Assembly: GCA_032718475.1 (NCBI GenBank)
Contig: JAUCBJ010005367.1
Coordinates: forward strand, 1-50,802
Direction of reading: 5' to 3'
DNA length: 50,802 nt
Source of the DNA: Nemertoderma westbladi
Taxonomy: Eukaryota > Xenacoelomorpha > Nemertodermatida > Nemertodermatidae
Positions 27,901-36,560 of this stretch are shown here, piece by piece. A model generated the notes under the pieces. That model did not search any database, was not told the origin of the DNA, and saw nothing but the letters and a program-made list of their open reading frames with translations. Each line of letters begins with the position of its first letter. The first letter of the stretch is position 1. The position numbers and the translations under genes are program-made.

Positions 27901-28245
27901 TCGGGGTGGAACATGAGAGTAGCCTCCAACTCCAGAATCCCTCTCCCCATCACAATCTGGCCTCCCTGGTGACCCAGGGTTTGGGCCAGAAAGGTCATCA
28001 GGAAATGGACTCAAAGAATTGTTGGCTGCTCTCTCTCCAGTAGGGGGTGAGACAGGCAGCCGGTCAGGAGTTAACTGACGCCTGTGAGGCCGATTGTGTC
28101 CGGTAATTCCACTGGCCTCTAGTGGCCGGACCTCCGCATTGCTAATGTAATCCATAGTGGGGGTTGGGGGGTGCTTTTTTGCCGAGTCAGCTCTCGGGGC
28201 AAATACCACACCCTGGTTTGCCATTCCACAGGGTGGGTGTCGCAA
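24928..28245 (-). CDS. LINE A endonuclease-reverse transcriptase
   Basis: 1105 codons without interruption. The N-terminal third is Pro-rich then an apurinic-type endonuclease domain (about residues 120-385): NTLTLGSPMRQGE, VGVQEHRM, GDFN near 278 and SDHRL near 366. The RT domain spans about 600-900: KLVPVPKKGN, the FVDFFKAFD motif near 735, GVLQGDTLAPFLF, and FADD at 847-850. A thumb and a C-terminal His/Cys-containing tail (CFRREDQPVHN) follow. The endonuclease nicks target DNA and the RT copies the RNA in place. No second ORF with zinc knuckles is seen. The clade was not assigned with certainty. It is the only intact copy among four in the window. Confidence 0.95.
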   Translation of the reverse strand: MRHPPCGMANQGVVFAPRADSAKKHPPTPTMDYISNAEVRPLEASGITGHNRPHRRQLTPDRLPVSPPTGERAANNSLSPFPDDLSGPNPGSPGRPDCDGERDSGVGGYSHVPPRPTKPLVNLRQVTRLASVNTLTLGSPMRQGELTALADKLSLSAVGVQEHRMQTGQTDEVLIKDMGGGWRLALASADDSGNGGIGLLMNPTAHAALDKIDQISNRIIRCHFSCSGRLAKKFPKVVLIVCYSPTSVAPVEEVENFYHNLQAATDGVDQHAFLTFLGDFNASLHQSPTSPWVYSNSVNRNSVHLQDFISGNGLFSAGTQFKKRTGKLWTHSGPSGHKSQIDHILFRRKYRSSIQDCNAFTLRPFSSDHRLIVAKVRLSLRASRTTKSALPRHDWSSLLQQPSVRSSFTLQLSNRYEALASEAADHCEGYTAFTEAVKLAAAETVPVYPRNRKRAPWTDNKIQKCRNDLHKAQKESRLKQTTAAKNAVKAASRSLNRQYSVNLQELINQQVDAINDADDSRQSSQAWKSINLLTGRKSQPTTKVKAESPADRLNGWKAHFEKLLNNDRVLPDNFIEVKVSESVLPDIPIGDISFAEVKAAAKSIKTNRASGVDGVPPEVFKIPECLKLIYPIIVDMYRTTRVPQEMKTNKLVPVPKKGNLTLYGSFRGISLISIAAKLYNRILLNRIRDPIERLLRGNQNGFRKGRGTMEPILALRRIIEELSKKKDRHLAVIFVDFFKAFDSVSRSRMFSILSLYGIPDEIIAAIRSVYDGSTTFVSTVDGDTEPFEVLWGVLQGDTLAPFLFIIVVDYVLRMSLDHHNDDGVMITPPTGSRSRGNPAKYLTDLDFADDLGVLSESLEGAQRLLSSLEHAASSVGLFINSRKTKILTVNFESPQQVSDRMSISSKDGMLEHVDDFCYLGSWIRKSGEDLRIRKGKAWAALNRLSRIWKSPRINRKLKVRLFRAAVVPVLLYGSPCWALTAEDTKSLDGTFTRMLRRVHCVKYNAHISNQTLYNIGGVSLVPPSLTLEQNRLRFAGHCFRREDQPVHNLVLWQPHGVNKHGGQPMTFLRRILKDTGLKDADDLANVMGDRELWRCNFVDKPAQHS

Positions 28246-28651
28246 TGGAGTCAGATATGAGGCCCATCACCCATATCTACTCTGGCGTACATGACCCACC
28301 ATTGGCTGTTGCAGCTCATCTGCTGGGTCATGCCCTGTACCCTTGCTGCCAGGTGCAGGTCGCAGTGAAGTGCCCTCAGAGTGGACATGAGAACACTCTA
28401 CTCCTAACCAGCCATTGGTAGATCACCATCTGCCTGGTCAGGCCATATACCCCTGCAGCCAAGTATATGGGTCCTTAATCCAGGACCAAGGGCGTCCTTA
28501 TCCCAGAACGAAGGGGGTCCTAGTTACAGGACCAGATTTGCCCTGGTAAGAGGGTCTATGCAGCTACAGGTGGCACCTCCTTTATGCTGCATGGAGGTGG
28601 CAAGTTTTCTTGATCAATGACCTAGAATACCTGACCTGACCTGTAATATGG
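28246..28651 (-). other. 5-prime leader of LINE A
   Basis: GC-richer than its surroundings, containing two related blocks (around 28325 and 28430: CTGGGTCATGCCCTGTACCC and CTGGTCAGGCCATATACCCC). It lies between the start codon and the 5-prime target duplication and probably holds the internal promoter. Copy C lacks it. Confidence 0.6.
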
Positions 28652-29537
28652 AACTACATAACACTCACAGTCGTGTGCCAGAAATCAGACAACCCAAACC
28701 CCTGGACAACGACGACTCACAAGAAATTATTGATTCTTTGTTGCAAAGAAATGATTCTTTGTTACAAAAAAATTATTCTTTGTTACAAAAAAATGATTCC
28801 TTGTCTCATGAAAACGAGTCTCTAGCATTAAGGACTGATAACTTAGAACAACAAATAGCCTTAATGCAAGACCATATCACACTAACAAATAGGAAAGCAG
28901 ATCCGCAAGCAGCATCACAAGCGGTAAACACCTGAAACGTGCCTCAGATCTGAGTGGCATTCATGCTGAAAACACGGCATATTAGAACGATCAAAGCTCA
29001 CATATAACCGACATACTATTGAATTCTGTAGTAGCTCAAGCCGACCTTACCCGTCATATGGCTAGAAGTGAGGCCCGACAGTGCGTCTCTGCAGGTCAAA
29101 TTGTAAAGTTTGATGGTGACGAGCTAAAATGGTTACCCTTTGTGGAGTTCTGTAAGGATAGCATTCTAGACTCACCGTTGAACGACCGTGAGAAGCTCCA
29201 ATATTTAATCAGTTGTCTGGAGGGACCCCCAAAACAGATGGCCGCAAGATATGTGGGGTATGTAGACAGCATTAATACTGTTTGGGATACTTTAAAAAAG
29301 AGCGATATGGAAATGAAGGAAGTTTGGCACGTAATATGTATGACAGACTGATCTCTAAAAACAGATCCACTCAAAACGGGATTGTAGAGTTTAGAGATGA
29401 GGTGGAGAAAATTTGTCGCCAACTTGATTGGCTTGGACAGAAACAGGTCTATGATACTGTACTGCATTTGAATTTCCCTCTATATATTAAATATATAGAA
29501 GTGGTGATTATTGAATTACCTACCGGTAACCAACACA
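28652..29537 (+). pseudogene. BEL-like gag fragment with coiled coil
   Basis: Continuation of the frame split by LINE A. First comes a Leu-rich repeat of SLLQKND-type heptads (28720-28850), a likely coiled coil. Several stops follow (28935-29018), then a DUF1759-like gag core (KFDGDELKWLPFVEFCKDSI, 29100-29320). A frameshift near 29310-29335 moves the continuation (STQNGIVEFRDEVEKICRQL) into another frame. It is cut at about 29537 by LINE B. It may belong to the same or another LTR element as the gag at 20430-21362; the two cores differ in sequence. Confidence 0.65.
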
Positions 29538-30700
29538 CATGCTGCATTGCAGCTGCATTTTTAAAAATGCTGTGCTGGCTTGTCAGCAAAATTGCACCGC
29601 CACAACTCCCTATCACCCATGACATTTGCTAGATCATCCGCATCTTTAAGGCCAGTGTCCTTTAAGATGCGTCTCAAGAAAGTCATGGGCTGTCCACCAT
29701 GCTTATTCACTCCATGAGGCTGCCAATGTACAAGATTATGCACTGGCTGGTCCTCACGGCGAAAGCAATGTCCTGCAGAGCGGAGGCGATTTTGTTCTAG
29801 TGTCAAGCTTGGGGGAACCAATGAGACACCTCCAATGTTATATAGTGTCTGGTTGGAGATGTTGGAGATGCAAGCTGGCACAGCATTCTTAAAAATGCAG
29901 CATGCCGATCCTAGTAGTAGTGGAGATGTGTGCATTGTACTTGACACAATGAACCCAGCGTAGCATTCTTGTGAATGTGCCATCCAGAGATTTGGTGTCC
30001 TCAGCAGTTAGAGCCCAGCATGGACTCCCATAGAGGAGTACTGGAATTACTGCTGCTCTAAATAATCGGACCTTAAGTTTCCGATTAATTCTCGGTGACT
30101 TCCAAATCCTGGAAAGCCTATTCAAGGCTGCCCATGCCTTTCCCTTACATATTCGAAGGTCCTCACCTGACTTCCGGATCCATGATCCCAGGTAACAGAA
30201 GTCGTCCACATGCTCAAGCATACCATCCTTTGAGCTTATGCTCATCCGATCAGAGACTTGCTGAGAACTTTCAAAGTTAAGTGTCAAAATTTTGGTCTTT
30301 CTGGAGTTAATAAAATGACCAACACTAGAAGCAGCATGTTCTAATGAGCTGAGGAGCCGTTGGGCTCCCTCTAGTGATTCTGAGAGTACTCCTAAGTCAT
30401 CAGCAAAGTCTAGATCAGTTAGGTACTTGGCAGGATTTCCTCGACTTCTGGAGCCAGTAGGTGGAGTTATCATCACCCCATCATCATTATGATGATCTAA
30501 GGACATGCGTAGAACATAGTCAACCACAATTATGAACAAGAATGGTGCAAGTGTGTCTCCCTGGAGGACGCCCCATAACACTTCAAATGGTTCTGTGTCA
30601 CCATCAACAGTAGACACAAATGTTGTCGAACCATCGTATACTGATCTGATTGCTGCAATAATTTCATCAGGAATCCCATATAATGAAAGCATGCTCAACA
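29538..30700 (-). mobile_element. LINE B, truncated copy
   Basis: Minus-strand copy of the 3-prime part of LINE A, covering RT residues downstream of the FVDFFKAFD motif to the end. It has a diverged 3-prime terminus that lacks the TAG tail. The frame is interrupted at 29871 by a tiny secondary insertion. The 5-prime side ends at about 30700, head-to-head with an RT fragment of a different LINE on the plus strand. No clear target duplication was found. Confidence 0.88.
29862..29928 (+). mobile_element. 50-bp LINE 3-prime-end insertion inside LINE B
   Basis: Bases 29871-29920 are the last bases of the LINE family in sense orientation on the plus strand (CACAGCATTCTTAAAAATGC ... CCGATCC plus TAGTAG tail), with an 11-base internal deletion. 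It is flanked by TGGAGATG at 29863-29870 and 29921-29928, and a further copy of TTGGAGATG precedes it. LINE A at the equivalent place has a single copy. This is an extremely 5-prime-truncated retrotransposition event into an older family member. Confidence 0.85.
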
Positions 30701-31620
30701 TTGACTTTCAGAAAGCCTTCGACTTCGTTAACCGAGGAATACTACAGTCTAAGATCCACAGTTTTGGAATAAAGGGCAAATTATACAATCTAATCAGAGA
30801 CATTCTAGAAAACAGCATCCAAATATATGACGGCCTACAACTATCCAACATCTATACAACAGCTTCGTGGAGTCCTTCAAGGAGATTGTTTCAGCCCAAC
30901 CTGCTTTTTAATTTTCATCACCAACCTAGCCACTGTTCTCCGACAAATAGCCTCCTCTCTCAAATTCTTATTCTTCGCTGACGACCTTGCATTTATTCGA
31001 AATAGGATCTGAAACTGAAACTGGATATCCAACATGCCCTAGATACATACATGATTGGTGTAAAGCCAACAACATGGTAGTAAACTTGAAGAAAACAAAA
31101 ATAATCAAATTTAGAAATGGACGTAGACTTGCTATGATGGATAAATTCACCTATGACGGAAATGATGACAGTAAATGAATATGAATATCTCGGAATTACT
31201 CCCCAACCGACACTCACTAAACTAAACCACTAAACTAAGCCCACTAAACTAAACAAACTTCACTAAACATATTTTAGATAAAAAGAAAAAGCGTATAGCG
31301 TCATCGGCTCCCTTTCGAAACTACACCTTCTTTCAATCGAGACTGGCCTCAAAATATTATTCTGAATGAAAATACAGCCAATGGTAACATAGTCTTGAAG
31401 AAATTGGCCCATATCTTTCGCTAATTGACCATTCAATTCAAATTCAAATTCAATTGTTCATTGACCTTGATAAAACAAAAACCTGCCATATCAAACATAT
31501 GTTAAGACTGCACACTTCGGCCTCCTCCACCGTCGCACTAAAACTGGTAAAACAAACAAACGAAAACAGCTTATGCGATGACATTCTTTACAAACACCCT
31601 ACCTATGTAACACACTACCG
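30701..31620 (+). pseudogene. RT fragment of a second LINE family
   Basis: Plus-strand RT palm and thumb in several frames. It begins IDFQKAFDFVNRGILQSKI, continues with GVLQGDCFSP, FADDLAF near 30975-31000, and WCKANNMVVNLKKTKIIKF. A decayed thumb (YEYLGIT and later pieces) follows to about 31620. The sequence differs from LINE A, so it is another family. The 5-prime part is missing; it starts at the motif where LINE B, in opposite orientation, also ends. Frameshifts at about 30865 and 31010 make it non-functional. Confidence 0.8.
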
Positions 31621-31744
31621 TTGTTAGTACCTTCCTTTCCCTTCACCTGTTACTCTCTCCCGTTCGACACACCTGTTACATCCTCCCGTTCCATCCATGT
31701 GTAACACCCTACTGTTGTACGCACTTGTAACACCCTACCGTTCC

Positions 31745-32025
31745 ACCCACCAGCACTGTTATGAACTCTAACAACCTTACCAGCACCGTTACCCACTCTA
31801 ACAATATTACCAGCATCGTTATAAACTTTAAGAACAATACAACCACCATTACGAACTGGAACAACCTTGGCGGCATCGTTACCAAATCTAATAAGATTAG
31901 CAGCTTTGTTACGATCTCTAACAACCTCACCAGCACCATTACCAACTCAGAAAACATTACCACCACCGTTACCAATTCAGACAACATTACCACCACTGTT
32001 ACAAACTCTAACAACCATACTGACA
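31745..32025. repeat. Minisatellite, 30-bp unit
   Basis: About nine units of a 30-bp repeat with the core AACTCTAACAACCTTACCAG followed by CACCGTTACC. It reads through on the plus strand as an Asn/Thr/Ser-rich 10-residue repeat, and on the minus strand as a Val/Leu-rich one. Since both strands are open, coding is not implied. Confidence 0.85.
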
Positions 32026-32039
32026 TTGATACACTGATA

Positions 32040-33016
32040 TTGATATAACATAATATGTAATTTATTTCACAGTTATAACGAAGGTGGAGAGAAGAAGAAA
32101 AGGCATCGAAAGTGAAAACAAAAGAAAATAAATTGGAACCATCACGGAAACCTTGATTTGAATGGACTTAAAAATCCTCTTTATATATCAAAACTTTATG
32201 TCATATCTTACTTCAATAATTATGTATTATTGTAATCATGTATAATTATTATTGTCAAAATTATTGTCAAATATTATTATAAATAACAATTATTATTATA
32301 ATAAACCTATGATTATAATATTTTAATTTATGGACTCAAGTCTCAGCCTAAACCAGAATAAACCTCAGCCTAAAAATTGTATACATGAATCAAACTGTAA
32401 CTTGTGGTGTTATTTCTCGTTTATTATTTCGGTTAAAATAACTTACTATTGTCATCTGCTCATTGGTCTTGTTGTTTATAACTTAGCGCTATAAACTGCA
32501 TGCATACTCTAGTTACGTGATACGGGAATACTCTGAATAATGTGACTCTCAGTGGTGTTATGGGCTGAAATCCTCTCTAGGTTGGTGCATCGGAAGAGAC
32601 TATCTGTGGACCCAAGGTTCGATTCTAGGTGTGTGACCACCAATCAAACGATTGTTGGATGGTTCCCACTATGGCTGAGCCATCAGAATCGGTCTTAACA
32701 GATTTAGCGTTTCCTTACAGTTTTTAACTAATAGGAACACAACAATATGGTGAAGCAAGATCTCTCATTCTATCCCCAATTATTACCCTCTATTGATTTA
32801 CTGATTCTCAATAGTGGGCTATGGCAGATACTGTAATTGATATCTTATTGATTTTAATTAACTTATCTTTTCTGCTAAGGTGTATATAATATAAATCGAA
32901 TATAATTGAATGTAATCGATAATAAATCGTATATAATATAATATAATATAATTCATCGATTACAATTCCAATTATACTGATTTTTTTGTACAGTGCAGTG
33001 CTACGTAACCGTTGAT
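32040..33016. other. AT-rich DNA, no gene seen
   Basis: Simple AT tracts and ATAAT/ATATAAT repeats near 32220-32330 and 32880-32950. No ORF with protein-like composition. Confidence 0.4.
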
Positions 33017-33042
33017 TAGAGACCGATCCTAGTAGTAGAGAC
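33017..33042 (+). mobile_element. Twelve-base LINE-end insertion with 7-bp duplication (candidate)
   Basis: CGATCCTAGTAG at 33024-33035 is identical to the last 3-prime bases plus tail of the LINE A family. It is flanked on both sides by TAGAGAC (33017-33023 and 33036-33042), a perfect 7-bp direct repeat like a target duplication. If real, it is among the shortest LINE insertions one could recognise. Chance cannot be excluded from sequence alone. Confidence 0.5.
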
Positions 33043-33287
33043 AGTTTGTTTTTATTGATGGCATAAATAATTACAATACTGTTCCCATGCTTCTTCTTTC
33101 CTAGTTTGTTTTCTAGTTTTTCATTCTCTAATTAACATCTTCTTAATAAATAACCTACAATAAATTCAACAAAGTTTAAAGTTTTACTTTGCGTGTTTTT
33201 TTCAAACTATTTTAAATTTAATTACATTTATGTAACATTATTATATTATAAAACTGATATGGTGAGGGTTTGAACTTGTTCTTACTT

Positions 33288-33418
33288 GTGGGACGAGCCA
33301 CAAAGTGAGCGAAGCCTTAGCATATGGGTGCTATTAACGAGTTGTCTGAGATTAGAGATTAGTATAATGTACTCTCTAATATAGGCTCTCGTGCTGCGCG
33401 AAGGCCCCACGAACGTGT
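33288..33418. mobile_element. Short MITE of the GAGCCACGAAG family
   Basis: Starts GTGGGACGAGCCACAAAGTG and ends CGTGCTGCGCGAAGGCCCCAC followed by GAACGTG. These ends are shared with the longer elements at 46373-46899 and 47252-47752. The interior is only about 70 bp. It has no coding capacity. Confidence 0.75.
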
Positions 33419-33482
33419 TTTATTTACCGTGTTAATCAGTCCAACGCTTCTTCTGGCCATTCCATTCTTTTTTCATCTTTCA

Positions 33483-34082
33483 TTATATACCTTTTTTGTA
33501 AATCGATTTACCATTCCTGTATTGACAGTATTTCAAATGATGCACTTTTTCCGCTTCAGCAAAGAAGTGTGATTCAATATTTGGGCATTGAATAATCTTT
33601 TGATTTGGATGATTTTTTCGACATTTTCTTATATGTCTGACGAATCCTCTCTTGTGTTTCTTAATCATCTTGTGTTTCACAGATGATGGTCCAAAATAAC
33701 CATTCAATGAAATATATACATTATAAATATCATTCCTATGTACTTTAGTCTTCACTTCATTATCCATACATATATCATCATGTCTCAAACGGTCCAGGAA
33801 ATCACGTGGGTAGCCAGATACAAAACAATCAGTTAGATATCTGTCTCTCGCCTTATTATATTCAATAGTATCTCCGGTTAAACGCCAAAACCTAGTCAGT
33901 TTACCTTTCTCCACTGATTGTAAAAGGTGGTTACTATGGAAACTATTATAAGGTATTGGTAGTTTGTGGGATAAGGGTTTGAAAAATACACTAGTATTAA
34001 TGAGTCCATTATTGGGGTTGTGTTTAAGGTTTAGGTCTAGGAAGACTCTATATGAGTTGGAAAAATCAAAAGTAAAACCCAA
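33483..34082 (-). pseudogene. Penelope-like RT C-terminal fragment (tentative)
   Basis: A 199-codon minus-strand frame. The pattern FLDLNLKHNPNNGLINTSVF, then SFHSNHLLQSVEKGKLTRFW and a GYPRDFLDRL segment resembles the region downstream of the RT palm in Penelope-like retroelements (FLDL, SxHP and RGY motifs). Upstream palm motifs and the GIY-YIG endonuclease expected downstream are not seen. The tail is Lys/His-rich. The fragment might instead come from a related RT lineage. Confidence 0.45.
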
Positions 34083-34349
34083 AGTATTGCTACTATAGTA
34101 ATAGTACTATAGTAATTGCCATATTTAATTTATTTTATTTATTTTATTTAATTGCCTACTTTAACCCTTTGCGTACTGATTCAAAAATAAAGTGTCCTGC
34201 GAGAATCCTTATATTTTCACAGGTGTTATTTTCGAACTAAGTAAAATCTATATATAATACTTTAGTGCATGAAGCTATGGTAGACCAAAAGGAACATATT
34301 ATTTTGATAAATTTTTCTGGGCCATTGCCCTTTGGTTGACATTAAATGT

Positions 34350-34497
34350 TTGACGTACTAGGTATTTCATGCAGCGCCATACATGACATACTTAGTATGT
34401 ATATCAGCGCACTTGCATGATATACATAGTATGTATATTAGTGCTCTTGCATGATATACTAGGTATGCATAGCAGTCCTCTTGTATGACATACTGGA
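34350..34497. repeat. Four to five copies of a 34-bp subterminal repeat
   Basis: Units such as CATGATATACATAGTATGTA followed by TATTAGTGCTCTTG repeat at 34-bp spacing close to the piggyBac-like terminus. Each contains the near-palindrome ATACTxAGTAT. Their position suggests transposase-binding repeats. Confidence 0.8.
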
Positions 34498-34701
34498 GCG
34501 CATTCCGATGTCTCTTATACTGTAATACCCCATGTTGTTAGATCAAAAACTAAGGAGAAAATTGCATTATCTTGAATATAATATGAATATAGCCAACTGA
34601 GCCTATCAACAACATATAATATGATAAAAATATGATATATTATCAACTGAGATAACACTGAGACAATGAGTGATCTTGCCACTATACACACACAGTCCAC
34701 A

Positions 34702-35007
34702 CTATGCCTTATTTGTATCAATATGATAACGCTGGAAACAGTTACCAATACAAAGACCAGGCTTTTCTGTGCAGGTTTGGCATTGAAATCTGGATACTTT
34801 ACGTACCCCTTTGGTGAAACATACTCGGCAGCATTTTTGGGGCCTTTGGACATTCTCTGTAGGTAGGATTTTCATTACAGTAGGGTTGGGGGAATCTAGC
34901 ACTTTTCCGAAATTTGAAAAATGCCAGGCATCTTTGGCCATTTTTTTATGAGGAATCCGAATTCTTTGGAATTTTGGACTAAAAATGTTCCTAGATGGTG
35001 GTGACAT
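34702..35007 (-). pseudogene. piggyBac transposase C-terminal Cys-rich domain
   Basis: The 101-codon frame ends in a Cys/His-rich finger: CCRVCFTKGVRKVSRFQCQ, then CTEKPGLCIGNCFQRYH. This is the C-terminal domain that piggyBac-type transposases use to bind subterminal repeats. The catalytic core expected upstream (higher coordinates on this strand) is missing, so only the DNA-binding end remains. It lies next to candidate binding repeats at 34350-34497. Confidence 0.8.
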
Positions 35008-35089
35008 GGCACTTTTTGAAATTGAGACAAACTGGGTGTCAAAAATAGCTTTTTTTGTTTACAAAAGGAAATAACATGACTAAATTCAT

Positions 35090-35410
35090 ATGATAATTGT
35101 TGGTTCTATGGTTTTCTGGGTTGCTGAATCCAAATATGATGTCAAAGTTATAGGAAGGATGTTGTATTTATGTAGGGTTGAAAGGGGGTACAAAACTATG
35201 AGCAAAGATGCTGCTAGTGAAATAGTAGCTCAAGAATTTGTTCATGATTGGATTGCAAAAAATGTCTATCCTAGAACAGTACGATCTGCTGCTAAGCAGA
35301 TAGCAGCAGATTTTAAGTCGTTTAAAGCACTCCAAAGGGAAGAAAGGCGGACGTTTAGAAAAAACACGATAAAATGGGTTAAAAAGCTGAATAATTTAAT
35401 ATTAAGATGA
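35090..35410 (+). CDS. Unrecognised ORF, Lys/Arg-rich, possibly a fragment
   Basis: A 106-codon frame, helical and basic, with AQEFVHDWIAKNVYPRTVRS and a C-terminal FRKNTIKWVKKLNNL. The first 30 codons overlap AT-rich DNA and are doubtful; the Met at about 35200 (MSKDAASEI) may be the true start of the conserved part. I do not recognise a family. It stops before a BEL RT remnant on the same strand, but no link is evident. Confidence 0.3.
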   Translation: MIIVGSMVFWVAESKYDVKVIGRMLYLCRVERGYKTMSKDAASEIVAQEFVHDWIAKNVYPRTVRSAAKQIAADFKSFKALQREERRTFRKNTIKWVKKLNNLILR

Positions 35411-35426
35411 CAAGTAATGCATATGA

Positions 35427-35830
35427 CATACGTTCGGAGAGCCATCAGATCCATGCATTGGTCGAGGACTGCGATAGTCTGCGCTTTCTTTGGTATCCAA
35501 AAAAAGGATCTATCAGTTGAGCCAAGGATGGTGCACTGTTTGTCCTTAAAGAAACAGCAAAGAGACAAGCAGATAAGTTTGCTGCCGATGTAATACACAC
35601 AGTCCAACACGACTTTTACGCAGATGATGGCTTAAAGAGCTGTGTCACTGAGGAGCAAGCCATTAACATACAGGACTGCTTAGTGGGTGGCGGATTTAAA
35701 CTGAAGAAGTTTGTATCCAACTCTGCCGCACTTGTTGAATCTTTCCCAGAGGAAGAACGTGGGAGCGGTAATATCGAACTCGAGTTCGAGCCAATGTCTG
35801 TTTCCAAGGTTCCTGGACGAGTTTACAGTG
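35427..35830 (+). pseudogene. BEL/Pao RT fragment with YADD
   Basis: Broken plus-strand frames read IHALVEDCDSLRFLWYP, then after a stop ETAKRQADKFAADVIHTV, FYADDGLKSCVTEEQA and GGFKLKKFVSNSAALVESF. These correspond in order to the BEL RT palm, where the 1982-residue protein at 5216-11164 has DRDCLRFLW, YVDDLNTG and GFNIRKWVSNN. The active-site box is YADD instead of YVDD. Both flanks of the RT are missing. Confidence 0.8.
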
Positions 35831-35899
35831 GATACGAGTATCCATCTACCATATATCAATCAGCAGTTACTCTCATAGTTTCGAGAGTTTGCATAGTTC

Positions 35900-36560
35900 T
35901 AAAGGTCATTCGTTAGTCTCTGCTTAGGAAAATTATTTTAAGACAAAACAGGACGAGCTCAACAAGGCTATGAAGGAGAAGAGTATTGTAAAACTAAAGA
36001 TGTCATACTTAACTTAAATATCCCTCGTTAGAAGGTTTACAAATGGCAGTTAAAGTGTGTAAGGGCAAACTGGAATGGATCTCTGTTTCTACAACTAGAT
36101 TATCACAAACTGATAGCATCACCTTCATTCATACATTTTTTGGGAAAGATGGTGTTCGTATATCTAATATCATAAATCATATTTTCGATTTTTAAGAGCC
36201 ACCCTAGCAGCTATTCCCCGGCATTTAGCTTGCAGTAATTCAATATGAGCCTAGTTTTATATGTGGTTGGTTAGTTATTAACACAACTAATTTGAGACAG
36301 CTTTAAGACAACCTCTAACTGGAATTATTTTGATATCGTCCTACATTTTCACATTGTAGATTGTTATTTTAGTATGATATTCACCCGATGTATTGTAGTA
36401 AGAACTGTATCTGACAGTCTATTATTTATTATTATACTGTAGGACAATCTACATTAGGTCCATCTCAGTAATTCTTTTTAATGGTAAATCTTTACGACCT
36501 CTGCATAGCTCCTAGTAGTTCTTAGTTCAACTACTTAAAAGTAAGAACCACCCATCATTC
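35900..36560. other. Unassigned DNA
   Basis: No recognisable gene, element end or tandem repeat. Confidence 0.3.

Larger units (their letters stand above)
24876..28662 (-). mobile_element. LINE A, full-length APE-type non-LTR retrotransposon
   Basis: Body 24887-28651 in minus orientation, flanked by an 11-bp target duplication AACTACATAAC (24876-24886 and 28652-28662). The 3-prime end carries a (TAG)n tail rather than poly-A. The 5-prime end includes about 400 bp of leader before the ORF. This is the longest of four related copies (B 29538-30700, C 41405-44591, D 13798-14036). The ORF is intact, so it is probably the youngest or an active copy. Confidence 0.94.
34161..35007 (-). mobile_element. 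Second piggyBac element, truncated remnant
   Basis: TTAA at 34161-34164 followed by CCCTTTGCGTACTGATTC looks like a piggyBac terminus. Inside it lies a 34-bp tandem array (34350-34497), then coding remnants of a transposase C-terminus on the minus strand (34702-35007). The rest of the transposase and the other end are absent; different sequence begins by 35040. It differs from the complete element at 14604-19450 in both terminus and protein. Confidence 0.7.

Noticed and set aside
25395-28421. Plus-strand frames opposite LINE A and its copies
   Set aside because: They are antisense shadows of the endonuclease-RT ORF, repeated identically opposite copies B and C.
31709-32048. Asn/Thr-rich (plus) and Val/Leu-rich (minus) frames
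   Set aside because: Both strands are open across a 30-bp minisatellite; there is no start context or splice support.
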